From Pelobates cultripes (Eukaryota; Chordata; Amphibia; Anura; Pelobatidae), in the NCBI GenBank assembly GCA_933207985.1, contig OW240916.1:317100613-317164612 (forward strand): DNA of 64,000 bases, given 5' to 3'. The notes under the pieces are model-generated. The model made no database searches and was not told the origin of the DNA. It was given only the letters and a program-made list of their open reading frames with translations. Every line of letters starts with the position of its first letter. The first letter of the stretch is position 1. Position numbers and translations under genes: made by a program. Below are positions 48,262 through 59,529 of this stretch, in pieces.

Positions 48262-49308
48262 ATGATCGACCAGGACTCGGCATTAATATTGGACACACCA
48301 ATCACCACGGAAGAACTAGCCACAGCCCTTAAGACATCCAAAACCGGCAAGGCTCCTGGCCCAGATGGCTTCTCCACGGGGTATTATAAAAGCTTCTCGG
48401 GAGTATTGCTGCCTTGGCTGACCAAGGCACTAAATGCTGTAGGCGAGGGAGGGAACCTGGGAAGGGAATCCCTAGCAGCCACCATCACAGTTTTACTTAA
48501 ACCAGGGAAGGACCCGTTACAGTGCGGTAGTTACCGCCCGATCTCACTGTTAAACGTAGATGCCAAACTATTCACGAAAGTTCTAGCAACCAGACTTAAA
48601 CATCTCCTTACCGATTTGATACACGCAAACCAGACGGGATTCATCCCAGGTCGAGAAGCTAGAGACATCACCCTAAAACTCTTCGCTATCCAGCACCACG
48701 CAAGGAAATTGGGGACCCAGTTACTAATGCTATCAACCGATGCGGAAAAAGCAGTTGACCGGGTCAACTGGACATACATGCTGGCGACACTGAGACGGCT
48801 GGGCTGCGGTCAGAGACTCCTTATGTGGATATCTGCCCTGTATAGCAGACTGCGCGCAACCGTGAGGATTAATGGGTCCACGACCGCTGATTTTGCGATC
48901 AGCAACGGAACCCGACAGGGATGCTCACTCTCACTGTTGCTGTTCACGCTGACCCTGGAGCCACTGTTACAGGCAATCTGCCAAAATCCTGACATACAGG
49001 GATATGACTGGCAGGGAGTGCAACATAAAGTGGCTGCATATGTGGACGACCTCCTTTTCTTTGTCTGCAACCCCAGAATCACACTGCCGTGTCTCCTTTC
49101 AGAATTTGATAGATTCGGACAGCTATCCGGATTCAAGCTTAACATCTTGAAATGTGAGGTCTTGAACATAACACTCCCCACAGAGGAATTCCTGTCTTTA
49201 GAATCACAATTTGCATTCCACTGGTGTCGCCGAGGGATGAAATACCTGGTCATCTGGGTGACCACGGACCCGAAAGATATATTTCAACACAACTTTACAC
49301 CCTTATAA
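48262..49308 (+). pseudogene. L1-type LINE ORF2, reverse transcriptase domain
   Basis: 348 open codons cover the polymerase: 'KTGKAPGPDGFSTGYYK', 'GSYRPISLLNVDAKLFTKVL', 'NQTGFIPGREARD', 'LSTDAEKAVDRVNW' (family LDAEKAFDRV; the preceding position is T instead of L), 'NGTRQGCSLSLLLFTLTLEP' and the catalytic 'AYVDDLLFF' with YVDD at 49039-49050. The catalytic aspartates are therefore kept, but some core residues are changed and the flanking domains are frameshifted, so the element is dead as a whole. It is relatively well preserved compared with other LINE relics here, suggesting a younger insertion. Confidence 0.9.
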
Positions 49309-49757
49309 AAGAACAACGGCAATGGGAGGAACAACTCGGAAAATCACTCACAACCCAGCAATGGGATAAAGCGAAGTTGTGGCAGCATAAGAGCTCTATG
49401 AGTTCCTATTACCAGGAAATTAATTACAAATTGCCCTCCCTATGGTATAGAACACCAACTTTACTACACCGAATATTCCCATCAATTCCCCAGGTGTGCT
49501 GGAGGTGCCAGGAAAGACGCGGCACGGTGCTACACATCTGGTGGGAGTGCAGAGATATCACCCAATATTGGGAAATGATTAGGGACACAGTGAAGCTTAT
49601 CATGGGAGACATACCGGAGTGGAATGCGGACTTGACATTGTTACACACCTCGACACAACCCTTATCGTCGTACAAGAAATCGATATTACGACACCTGCTT
49701 AATGCCGCCAAGGCCAACATACCAGCCCACTGGAAAAAGAGTGAAGAAAAGTACTAG
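49224..49757 (+). pseudogene. L1-type LINE ORF2, C-terminal zinc-binding region
   Basis: In a different frame from the polymerase, this encodes 'YYQEINYKLPSLWYRTP', then 'CWRCQERRGTVLHIWWEC', the cysteine-histidine-rich C-terminal motif of L1 ORF2 (C-x2-C, H-x4-C), then 'HTSTQPLSSYKKSILRHLLN'. The frameshift against the polymerase lies around 49250. Confidence 0.85.
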
Positions 49758-50780
49758 AAAAGAGTGGATTCGCAGAGTAGAAGATATTCAAGGAGCAGAA
49801 GAAGCACATGCTACCCTGACAGGACAAGGAACCAGACATGTGGATGCCATGGTTCTTATATATCTCCCGTTACCGTTGTGATGGAGATTCACCGGGAAAC
49901 ACGGCAGGGGTACCGACTGATGCGAGCCTTACAGGAGAAATCACACACCACATATCCTGATTACCCATTACCCCCTGCTCCTAACCCTTTCCTTACCCCC
50001 CCACCAGACTACCAGGGCCTGGGGGAACCGGGATCAAGGCCAGATGGGCCGATTATGAGACAGACAAATAGCATAATAAACTAGGAGAGTAATAAGGATA
50101 AACAAAACGAGTAATAAAAGATGGAAAATGACAAAAGATAATGATACCTGATCAGTGGCACAGTGATCCAGGACACTCTGTGGCTTGGATACCTGGCAAT
50201 TAGATGGGAATATAGCAAAACATAACGAACGTATGGCAATTAGATAGACACACACCTCATCACACCCGCGCACAACAGAGACGCCCATTTTCAACAGAAC
50301 ATCAAAACCTAACACGTAATAGCTAAGGACAAGGATTCAGGCACCACAGAGGAGGTGCAGAGAAACCTAAGCAACACTTGGGCTCTGCCATAGGTAAAAG
50401 TCCTGGAGGGAAACTAGACCCTGAGCAATTAATATAAGCTACATAGTATGTGTAAGCTTCCACTTAAGATTGAAACCTGGAGTTTCACAAAAACTAAGGT
50501 GATAAATTCAATGTTATAGCAGAAGTGAGCATATATGTACCCTAAAGTAGGGAGAGGTTAACTAGATCTACTCCCCAGAAAGTCGACTCGGACCTGCGAG
50601 TCCCATTATAACATGAGCCAGCAAGCCAATGGGTCTTCAAAACGTATATTTCTCTCATGGATCCCGAGTTTTCCTTGTTTATGTTATGCAAATGTTATAT
50701 AAATGATTAGACCTGCGAGTCTTACTGTTTAACTTACGATGAACCTACAAATAAATAAAAACAAATTTTCAAAAAATATA
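49758..50780 (+). mobile_element. L1-type LINE 3' UTR
   Basis: Non-coding sequence following ORF2 without a clear break. It ends in an A-rich tract ('AATAAATAAAAACAAATTTT') at about 50748-50778, consistent with an L1 poly(A) tail. I could not identify a target-site duplication. Confidence 0.55.
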
Positions 50781-50867
50781 TGGGCGCTGCAGTTGCTTTA
50801 GAGCTTTATATTTATGCTGTTTTATATATTGTATATGTTCATTAGTAGTTTGTGGTATCGTGTAGGC

Positions 50868-51115
50868 TGTGTGTGGGGGCTGCTTGTGGAGTTGTGTATG
50901 TAGATGGTATGTTACATAGTGTGTTTAGTGGTGTGTTTACATGTGGGGCTACTTGGAGTTGTGTATGTAGATTATATGTTACATAGTGTGTTTGGTGGTG
51001 TGTGTACATGTGGGGCTGCTTGGAGTTGTGTATGTAGATTGTATGTTACATAGTGTGTTTGGTGGTGTGTGTACATGTGGGGCTGCTTGGAGTTGTGTAT
51101 GTGGATTGTCAGTGG
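50868..51115 (+). repeat. 67-bp minisatellite, about 3.5 copies
   Basis: 'TTGTGTATGTAGAT' starts at 50892, 50959 and 51026, with a diverged form at 51093: an exact 67-bp period. Units contain 'TGTTACATAGTGTGTTTGGT' and 'ACATGTGGGGCTGCTTGGAG'. Confidence 0.9.
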
Positions 51116-52535
51116 TGTTGTGTTTATGGGGATTGAGTGTGTGTTTGTGTGTGGGCTGTTTGTAGTATTGGTATGTGGGGCATCTTCTGCAGCTCTGTGA
51201 ACATCTAGCAGTGTGGGTGGCTTCCCTGGGGTTGAGTGGGGACCAGGCTGGCCAGGTATAGGTCAAGGGTAGGACCTCTACTCCAGAGCGGATTCCCTTT
51301 CACAAGAGGTGGAGGACGTGATCTGTGATCCCTTTCTCTATTTGCTGCAATGCGCTCGGTTTTCACTACCAGATATCTGAAGTCCCGCTAGTATTCCTGA
51401 TAGGCCAGAGCCTGTTTGTCTCTGACAGCCTTTAGTGCTGTGCAAAAGCATCTCGTGTGCCATGCATGGCACACGTGCCATAGGTTGCTGACTCCTGCAC
51501 TAATTTATCTACACCCAGCCTTCTACATCCATCCACCCAGTTATATAAAGACACTCAGCCACGTAACATGCACATACAACACTCTTTCTATCCCACACAC
51601 ATACAACACTCAGCCAGCCCATTCACAGATCAGAGCCCAGGGCTCTAGGAAAGAATCCCAACCTGGCTTCCTTTCTAGAGCCAATCTTTATCCAGCTCTG
51701 AACAGGATGTACAATTTATTAGTATTATTATTATTATTAATATTATTGCACTTTATTTGTGTATCCATTATATCTTCACTATGTTTTACTCTCTCACCAT
51801 CTCACTTTTGTTGTGCTGTCCTGTACCATTATTATATTTGTACACTTTATAGGGACACACAAGGCAGCTGAAGAGTGCATACATACATAACCAAAACCTT
51901 GATACCTCAGATATTTTGTGAACTACATTTCCCATGATGCTTGGTCATCCAGTGTGGTAGAGCCTCATACACTATTGCTCTGATATTTTGAATGATGCCA
52001 GCTGTCTGGTTGTTGCATAAACCTCAAAAAAGCATCAACCCCCCAGGTCCTGACTTGGAATGTAAGACAAGATATCCCAGAAACCCCTGCCAATACTTAG
52101 CATTCCATAATGGAACTCTGTGCAGACGCATTATCACTAGAGTCATGGGGGCTCCTCCAATGCACTGAAATAACAACTAATAATAATCATAATATTAATA
52201 ATATTTAACCAGGGAAGGTACATCATGGGCTCTAGGCATTTTACTCCCCAATTTAATGGATCTTTTGTTTTTTTTGTCATTAGAAGGATAACAAGCTGAG
52301 TTGATTTTTCCAGGAATTAAACCAGTGATACTATAACAATTGCTCTAACTAGAGAACTATGTCTCCAGCATAGGATGAGTTCATGACTGAATTAATAAAA
52401 CTCTACAAATGTGTAATATATAATCTCCCATCAGAGCGTCAGTATGTGAATGAATAGTGTGAGGTTAGGCCATGATAAAGGGAAACCAAAATGTAAGATA
52501 AAATCTACTGATTGGGATGTGGGGTCCTCCAATCA
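51116..52535. other. SV2C intron with fragments of hAT-like repeats
   Basis: 'GCCATAGGTTGCTGACTCCT' at about 51478-51497 resembles a hAT-type right terminus. 'GAACTACATTTCCCATGATG' at about 51921 is another dispersed-repeat motif. An (ATT)n tract lies at about 51718-51745. No exon is seen. Confidence 0.4.
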
Positions 52536-53005
52536 TTAAAGGACAACTATAGGCACCCAGACCACTTCAGCTTAATGAAGTGGTCTGGGTGCCAGGTCCC
52601 TCTAGGGTTAACCCTGCCTGCTGTAAACATAGCAGTTTCAGAGAAACTGCTATGTTTACCTATGGGTTAATCCAGCCTCTAGTGGCTGTCTCATTGACAG
52701 CCGCTAGAGGGCTTCCGCGCTTCTCACTGTGATTTTCACAGTGAGAAGACGCCTGCGTCCATAGGAAAGCGTTGAGAATACTTTCCTATGGACTGGCTGA
52801 GTGCGCACGGCTCTTGCCTCGCATGCGCATTCAGCCGATGATGGCGAAAAGGAGGAGGGAGCCCGGCGGGGGAAAACAGGTAAGATTTAACCCCTTGAAC
52901 CACCTAGAACCCGGCGGGAGGGGGGCCCTGATGGTGGGGGGGACCTAGAGGGGTGGATTCATGAATCTACGAGTATGTTTTCCTGGCACTATAGTGGTCC
53001 TTTAA
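52536..53005 (+). mobile_element. Hairpin-chain TTAA MITE (copy A, T2/Kolobok-like)
   Basis: TTAA at both edges (52536-52539, 53002-53005) and terminal inverted repeats 'TTAAAGGACAACTATAG' / 'CTATAGTGGTCCTTTAA'. The left half is a chain of five hairpins: 52553-52592 (17-bp stem), 52623-52659 (17-bp), 52676-52710 (15-bp, one mismatch), 52720-52748 (13-bp) and 52759-52791 (11-bp). No coding sequence. The termini fit the TTAAAGGRR consensus of the T2 family described in Xenopus. Confidence 0.85.
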
Positions 53006-53794
53006 GCTGCCATATGACTCCAATATTTCTGTGCCTGGAGCATTGGTGGGGTGTTTTGGGGTGACAGTTGTCCTTTAAATCCTTTCACATTTCAGAACTA
53101 TGTCATGCACACCTCTGGAAATGAGAAGGATACATATTGCAGAGATACATTTAAAGTGAGAGACATGTTAAGACAATGTAAAGGGCTGCGAGATATTCAC
53201 TGCAGCTTGAAAACGTAGCAGCAGAAACTGACTTGGTGTAAGGTGATTAATCATTTTATCAAGGCCTGCTTCTGCATTATACTGTGATAATGGCTGAGTA
53301 AAGCACCTACATTCACTGGGTTTATTGTAATCTAAAGGGTGACAGGGAAAATGGCCTCGCACAGCGGGTGATAGATGGCACTTTTAATCTGGACTGAAGA
53401 CAGATAAAGTGATAGCTGGCGCACAGCGGGTAACATTGAGTTGCCAACTAAAGGACATGCCTAATAAAAAAAATAAAAACTACACTAAAAAAAAATATAT
53501 AACAATGGAAACGTGAGAACATTTCCAAAAAATGTGTTCTAGAGGAGAATGAGCAGGGTGCCTTATCATATACATCTTGCATATGTGAAAATCAAAAAAA
53601 TTGACCTAAAGAAGAATAAAAAATAAAAAGCTGTTTTTAAAAAGCTAAATATGTCTCTAGGAGTGGGAATGGCATGGGAATGTATGGAGCTGAATGAGCA
53701 CCAAGGGAAGTATATAACCCGCAACAACTGCAGTGCCAAAGTTTAACCTACGCTTGGACAGTTAAAAAGCTAGTACTTGGTGACTTATTATTAA
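53006..53794. other. SV2C intron, nothing recognised
   Basis: AT-rich with A-runs near 53467-53500. No exon seen. Confidence 0.4.
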
Positions 53795-54206
53795 ATGTAT
53801 TGGTATTTATATAGCGTCAACTTATTCCGCAGTGCTTTACAATATTATAAAAGGGATATTTAACAATAGATTAGGCAATTACAAAATTATACAGGAACAA
53901 TAGGTAGTTGAGGACCCTGCTCAAACGAGCTTACAGTCTAAAGGCGATGGGTTATAAAACACAATAGGAAGGGCATCAAGGGGGGCAGCAAACAAACAAG
54001 GTGGTAAAGTAACAGAACTAGAGGTGAGAGACAGGTTTGTGACATAGAAGTTACTCTGGAGGTCAGAAGCATTTCTGAACAGATGGTTTTTGAGGGACTT
54101 CTTAAACGATTGAAGCCTGAGGGAGAGTGTAATGGGGGTACGCTGGCCGTTCCAAAGGAAAGGAGCTGCCTGTGAAAAGTTCTGCCAGTTAGCAGTGAGG
54201 GTGCGA
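53795..54206 (-). mobile_element. LINE 3' end, minus strand (L2/CR1-like)
   Basis: The minus strand reads 'AAPFLWNGQRTPITLSLRLQ' followed by 'SFKKSLKNHLFRNASDL', a classic reverse transcriptase C-terminal tail (LWN, then SFKKxLKxHLF). The 3' UTR includes the 'GCTATATAAATACCAATACA' tail at about 53799-53818. This identifies the family whose tails occur at 8190, 9260, 27340 and 41470. Confidence 0.75.
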
Positions 54207-54852
54207 ACAGCTTTTTGATCCAAGGAGAGACCTGACTAACGTTCTGGGGTGGAGAAAGATTTTTTCTTTGTTCCAAAATTACAAAAGTGCTTCAAACTGT
54301 TGTTTTTTTTTGGCCTTCTTTTGGATCAACAGCACAAAAGAGATGTGAGAAATACTGAACTTAAAGGACCACTATAGTGCCAGGCAAATATACTCGTTTT
54401 CCTAGCACTATAGTGTCCTCCCCCTCCTGCCGGGCTGGATGGAGAGGAAGAGGTTAAATTTACCTCTTTCTCCAGCGCCAGGCGGGGAGCTCTCCTCCTC
54501 CTCTCCGCCTCTTCAGCTGAATGCGCATGCGTGGCAGGAGCCGCGCGCGCATTCAGCCAGTCCATAGGAAAGCATTCACAATGCTTTCCTATGGACGCTG
54601 GCGTCTTCTCACTGTCACAGTAGAAGCGCGGAAGCCCTCTAGCGGCTGTCAATGAGACAGCCACTAGAGGCTGGATTAACCCATAGGTAAACATAGCAGT
54701 TTCTCTGAAACTGCTATGTTTACAGCAGGCAGGGTTAACCCTAGAGGGACCTGGCACCCAGACCACTTCGTTAAGCTGAAGTGGTCTGGGTGCCTGTAGT
54801 GGTCCTTTAATAGACATAAGTCTCTTTTCAGCCTATGTAACTAATATGTAAC
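54207..54852 (+). mobile_element. LINE 3' end (copy 3), split by a nested MITE
   Basis: 54207-54360 matches the 3' UTR of copies 1 and 2 ('TGATCCAAGGAGAGACCTGA', 'CTTTTGGATCAACAGCA'), and 54811-54852 continues exactly with 'TAGACATAAGTCTCTTTTCA' and the TATGTAAC-type tail. Copy 1 has 'GAACTTGATGGACGAAAGTC' at the junction, so the MITE 54361-54810 inserted here. Confidence 0.85.
54361..54810 (-). mobile_element. Hairpin-chain TTAA MITE (copy B), nested in a LINE
   Basis: 450 bp with TTAA at both edges. Its minus strand matches copy A, including the five-hairpin chain ('GTAAACATAGCAGTTTC' stem at about 54681-54725). Insertion into a LINE of known sequence defines the edges precisely. Confidence 0.9.
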
Positions 54853-55292
54853 TTTCATAAATTTTGCAGAATGAAACTTATTCTATAAAAGCCTCACTCA
54901 CCCTCATTTATAATGTAGGGATGATTACCAACATGTAGATAAACACATTTCTCAGCCAGAAGCCACTGATCACTATTAAATGTCTGCAAGCTTGCTGAAA
55001 ATGTACGTTCAACCCCAGCTTCCAAACAGTAAAGGGAATTTTAATGGTTCCTATCATTCCTACAGTCAGGGAGGGGGAGGAGTGAATTGATTCTACTATT
55101 CACTGTGAACATTACATTAGCATTCCAGAGACTGATAAAGATTGCTATAGCAGCTTTAAATACCTTTATTTTATTAATACATGATTTAACTGTATTTACT
55201 GTATATAGGTAATATGTTAAAACACAGACATTCATTTTACATTCTGTTGCCATTTTCAGTAAACTGGTAGTATTGCCATCCGGATCTTTACA
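54853..55292. other. SV2C intron, nothing recognised
   Basis: AT-rich, running into the third gap. No exon seen. Confidence 0.4.
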
Positions 55293-55392
55293 NNNNNNNN
55301 NNNNNNNNNNNNNNNNNNNNNNNNNNNNNNNNNNNNNNNNNNNNNNNNNNNNNNNNNNNNNNNNNNNNNNNNNNNNNNNNNNNNNNNNNNNN
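55293..55392. other. Assembly gap (100 N)
   Basis: Exactly 100 N, probably of unknown true length. It is one of three places where missing SV2C exons could lie. Confidence 0.95.
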
Positions 55393-55645
55393 CCCAATAA
55401 AACTGCTGTCTTTGCTATTACCCGAGTGCCTGGGCTATTATTTATTCTACCTATCTGGAAGAGGGGCTTGGACAGCCTTGGTCCAGGAGCACCTGGGTTG
55501 CTAGGTGAGTGCGGAATCCAGTTTGTCTCTAAAGCAGTGGCAGGGCTGTCAGACCATTACTGTTCCACATGCAGGAGGACAAGTACAGGCACATCAGCTA
55601 TGTCTCTAGGCTTGTGGCAAAATGCCATTCTGTGCCTGTGCTAGT
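55393..55645 (+). mobile_element. Possible LTR fragment after the gap
   Basis: 'CCCAATAAAACTGCTGTCTT' resembles the polyadenylation region of an LTR (compare 'AACAATAAAGCCCCGGCTCA' at 31631), followed by GC-richer sequence. Only this side is available because of the gap; the call is weak. Confidence 0.35.
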
Positions 55646-56612
55646 AACAATATAGAGACCTACAGCAATCTAGGTTTATCGTATTCACATATTTCAATGT
55701 ATACCGTGTTTACAGAATAATAAAACACCTAAAGAGGATGTTCACTGAAGAATTGTTCCACAATAATGCATTACAATGGTGCTCTGTAGGATGGAAAAAA
55801 CATTCTGAGAAGTCACTTATGGCAATGAAATATTTCACGATGATCTGTACACATTTATGTTTTCCTCATATTTTTACTGTAAACCAAACAGATAGAGTTG
55901 TTGTTTTTTTTTTATCCAGCACAGCAAGATGAGACAGTACAATAAGAGCACAAAACGTGCCTGCTGTTGTCTAGATTTTTCCTTTTCTCCCAGTAACAGC
56001 TGAATTAATGGTTTGATAGATTGCTGGTAGCTCCTCATTTAATTTGACACCATCCTCCACCTGATTAGCATTGTTATCAACTGAACTGAAGAGGAAATTA
56101 GAAAGGCTATTGTGGGAAAATCTTCCTGACAGCCCGCGTTGAGCTGGACGAGATGTGACAGCCCCTCTAATTCTAACTCCATTCTCCTGTATTCATTAGA
56201 GCGACTCTCTTAACCCTATAGGGGTCTTTGAATACTTTGAATAGACCCCCGAAGATGGCAGCCCAATTCAGTGTGTAGAGGCTGAGGTGAGGCTGAAGAT
56301 AGTTATTATTACTGAAGCGTCTATTGTTCTCCAGTTCTTGGAGCTTTGTCACCAGGAGCCCATGTCACTGGTGTACTCTCGCACTGTCATCCCCCTGAGG
56401 TTTGTCGGGAATCCCATGGGAATGAAGGGTGCTCTCATAATGTGGGAGAAGGTGCCTGTTTCCCACAGCCAATACTAGTAATGACTGTGGGGATAACTTG
56501 ACAGCTGACGTTCCACCTTTACCCATATTTTGAAAACTTTATACTTGACCAAGATGAAGTAGTCTCTAGTTCCAATGCGGTCAAAGAGTTTATTTTTATA
56601 AAAATTCTTATT
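55646..56612. other. SV2C intron, nothing recognised
   Basis: A 63-codon frame at 56287-56478 starts with ATG but has no splice context, no recognised domain and no SV2 similarity. No other feature is seen. Confidence 0.4.
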
Positions 56613-56676
56613 AAAAGAACAACCCAAGCACCATAACCACTACAGCTTCTGTAGTTGTTTATGCTACTAGGAGTCA

Positions 56677-56817
56677 TTAAAGAATAGTTTGATAACTAAC
56701 TTTGTTCCGCCAGACACCCACTGCCACATCTTCCTCCTGCATCGGCTGCGAACATTGGCTGAGAGCATCAGCCGAGCCGGGCGGGATCCAAGTAGCTTGT
56801 AGTCAAACTATTCTTAA
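56677..56817. mobile_element. Short TTAA-bounded inverted-repeat element
   Basis: 'TTAAAGAATAGTTTGA' (56677-56692) is inverted at 56803-56817 ('TCAAACTATTCTTAA'). The 141-bp element shares its right TTAA with the next MITE. Confidence 0.6.
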
Positions 56818-57237
56818 AGGACCACTATAGGCACCCAGAACACTTCAGCTTAATGAAGTGGTCTGGGTGCCAGGTCCAGCTAGGTTTAACCCTTTTGCTG
56901 GACTTATGGGTTAATCCAGCCTCTAGTGGCTGTCTCATTGACAGCCGCTAGAGGCGCTTCCGCGCTTCTCACTGTGATTTTCACAGTGAGAAGACGCCAG
57001 CGTCCATAGGAAAGCATTGAGAATGCTTTCCTATGGACTGTCTGAATGCACGCGCAGCTTGTGCCGCGCATGCGCATTCAGCCAGGGACGTCAGAAGAGG
57101 GAGGAAAGTCCCAGTGCCGAGGGAGCCCAGCGCTGGAAAAAGGTAAGGGATTAACCCCTTCCTCTCCCTTCAGCGCCACGGGAGCGGGACCCTGAGGGTA
57201 ACAGGTATGTTTTCCTGGCACTATAGTGGTCCTTTAA
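56814..57237 (+). mobile_element. Hairpin-chain TTAA MITE (copy C)
   Basis: TTAA edges at 56814-56817 and 57234-57237, termini 'TTAAAGGACCACTATAGGCA' and 'GGCACTATAGTGGTCCTTTAA'. Most hairpins of copy A are retained ('CTTCTCACTGTGA' stem near 56962), but the 'GTAAACATAGCAG' hairpin is deleted. Confidence 0.85.
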
Positions 57238-57536
57238 AGGAACACTCTATTAAAAAAATAGTAGATATACTCCCCCCAAAATAATGTAATTTGTTTTGCT
57301 TGTTTTCTGTGGGAGTTTATGAAATCTTGGCTTGTAATAGCTGCAGTCCAGTTTCTGTGCATGCACACAAGGACCCCAATGTTTTCCTACACGATAATAA
57401 TGACCACAGAAGGAGCCAGAGAAGGGGCTGTGATCACCGCTAGACCGGGTGGAAGAAAGTAAAACTAGTTATTATTTTACGGGGAGCCAATTAATTTAAC
57501 TGTCCAGTACAACACTCTAAATTAGTGTTCCTTTAA
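57234..57536. mobile_element. Second TTAA MITE sharing a boundary with copy C
   Basis: Termini 'TTAAAGGAACACTCTATT' and 'AATTAGTGTTCCTTTAA', TTAA edges at 57234-57237 and 57533-57536. The interior is unrelated to copy C, so this is a different TTAA family inserted edge to edge. Confidence 0.8.
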
Positions 57537-57729
57537 ATCTCTAAAGAGAGCCAGAGCCGCTTTAACACTGCCCAATCAAGGGATCTCTGATAGAGAAATA
57601 TGGAAATCTGGTAAACACAAATAAAAACCCTTATCAAAAGTAAAAAGAAGAATTAATATTATTTCTCATTACATCAGGATATTCAAATGAAAGATCACAA
57701 TAAATATTTAAACATTTTCTCTTCAAGGG

Positions 57730-58030
57730 AAACTTTCTTCCACACTACCATCACCAAAACAACTTTAGCTTAATGAAGCAGTTTTGGTGTATAGAACATG
57801 CCCCTGCAGCCTCACTGCTCAATCCTCTGCCATTTAGGAGTTAAATCCCTTTGTTTATAAACCCTAGTCACACCTCCCTGCATGTGACTTGCACAGCCTT
57901 CCATAAACACTTCCTGTAAAGTAATATCCAATGTATTTACTTAATTTAGTGCAAATTCTGTTTAATTTAGAATTGCTTATCTTCTGCACTGTTAAGATTA
58001 AAATTCAATTTACAGAATTATGTGATTTTA
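57730..58030 (+). mobile_element. Partial arm of the fold-back element seen at 22875
   Basis: 'AACAACTTTAGCTTAATGAA', 'CTGCTCAATCCTCTGCCATT' and 'CCTCCCTGCATGTGACTTGC' closely match 22899-23045. The opposite arm is missing. Confidence 0.75.
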
Positions 58031-58084
58031 CTAATTATAAAACGGGGGACCTGCCTGACAACCCAGGCAGAAAGTCCAAAGAAT

Positions 58085-58770
58085 TTAATTTGCAAACCCT
58101 ATATTTGACCTTGTAATTTTCCAAAACCCGATAAAACCTGTACATGATGGGTACTGTTGTGCTTGTGAGACATCGCTGAACACAAATATGAATATTTTAA
58201 CGCAGTAAAATAATGACGATGATATAATCGGTGAAATTACAGATTCTGTGTAAAAAATGCAAAACACAAATATTAACATTAACGTAAGCCAGTGTTTGTG
58301 ACGAAGTGGCTACTAAAAAAGACTGGACATACATCATTTTGAATACCCTGGCTTGTATATTTTTGCAAATGGTATGCCATGATGAGGGTTATTTTCGTTC
58401 CTGGGCTGACACATGGTCTCAAAGGCAACATAGCCCAGCAAACCAATCTGGCAAATTTCAATGAGTAGAAACTGAAAATGGAAAGTCCCTATATTTGACC
58501 CTGTAGCTTTCCAAAACCTGATAAAATCTGTATGTGTGGCATACTGTTGCACTCTTGAGACATTCCTGAATGCAAATATGTGTGTTTTATTGCAATAAAA
58601 GCTTACATTATTATGACATTCACAGTTAAAATGCCAAGCAGAACCTGGATATTAACAACATTTCTTAATTTCTTACAGAGTTTTTTATTTATATTTTAAT
58701 CATATTAAATTATGTTTCATATATAAATATTTGATGTCAAATGAATGCTCTATTTTTCCTTGCGTTACAT
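58085..58770 (+). mobile_element. ~400-bp monomer dimer, same family as 19643-20227 (inverted)
   Basis: 'TATATTTGACCTTGTAATTT' at 58100 and 'TATATTTGACCCTGTAGCTT' at 58500 mark two monomers 400 bp apart. Between them 'GAATACCCTGGCTTGTATAT' and 'GCAAATGGTATGCC' correspond to the monomers at 17089-19642. 'CTCAAAGGCAACATAGCCCA' matches the minus strand at about 20090. No intact terminal repeats are visible. Confidence 0.65.
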
Positions 58771-59529
58771 TAAGAGGAGCAAAAATAAAATCTCACCCAC
58801 GTAGGTCCTGTACCGTTTGATAAAATGTTAATTTGCAAAGAGAATGAAAAGCAAAATTATGAAATGATAGCACTTTACATTACTATGTTGTTTGTTATAT
58901 TGCAGTAATATTGAGGATATCACTGGTACAAGGAATGCAAACAATGGGGTTAAATTACAATCCAACATTTTATATAAAATTCACAAACCATTTTACTGCC
59001 GGTAATGCAACTAAAGTCAGTGAACGTTACTGAGATGAAACTGGGAATAATTAATGAAATATTAATTAATCTCACGATGTCGAGCTTGACGGGCTAATAT
59101 TGCAAGGTTAATGACAACAAACTGGCGTCTTTGTGGGTTTTTCAATTACGTCAAGGTTGAAGGTTCAGCCAATACCTGCCGACAGATATGTAATTAACCC
59201 ATTGTATTCCATACTGACATTGCCCCGTGTGTATGTTTCTTTAAGGTAGTTAAAATGGACTTTTCATTTATCATGCATACATGAATTTATTATGTTATAT
59301 TAACATTGAAATGTAATCCTTACTTTAATAGCGGGTTTAATACCTAAATACTACCAGCTAACCCAAATATTTGAACCTTACACCAAATTCTAATCCTAAC
59401 AGACAAATCTAACACCAATTGTAATGCCTAACCTTTAAGTCTTAACCCTTACCTTTAAAGCCTTAAACTGAATGGAGAAAATGCAAACAAATATAAAATG
59501 TTGCCATTCTATTATTTTAGATTTCTATA
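58771..59529. other. SV2C intron, nothing recognised
   Basis: AT-rich. No exon seen. Confidence 0.4.

Noticed and set aside
56287..56478. 63-codon frame starting MRLKIVIITEAS
   Set aside because: No splice context, no recognised domain and no relation to SV2; the length is within chance expectation.
58060..58085. 'AESPKNL'-like reading resembling the SV2 PESPRFL motif
   Set aside because: The codons are off by one base and two residues, no SWRVF-like sequence lies upstream, and there is no acceptor site. It sits between two repeat relics.
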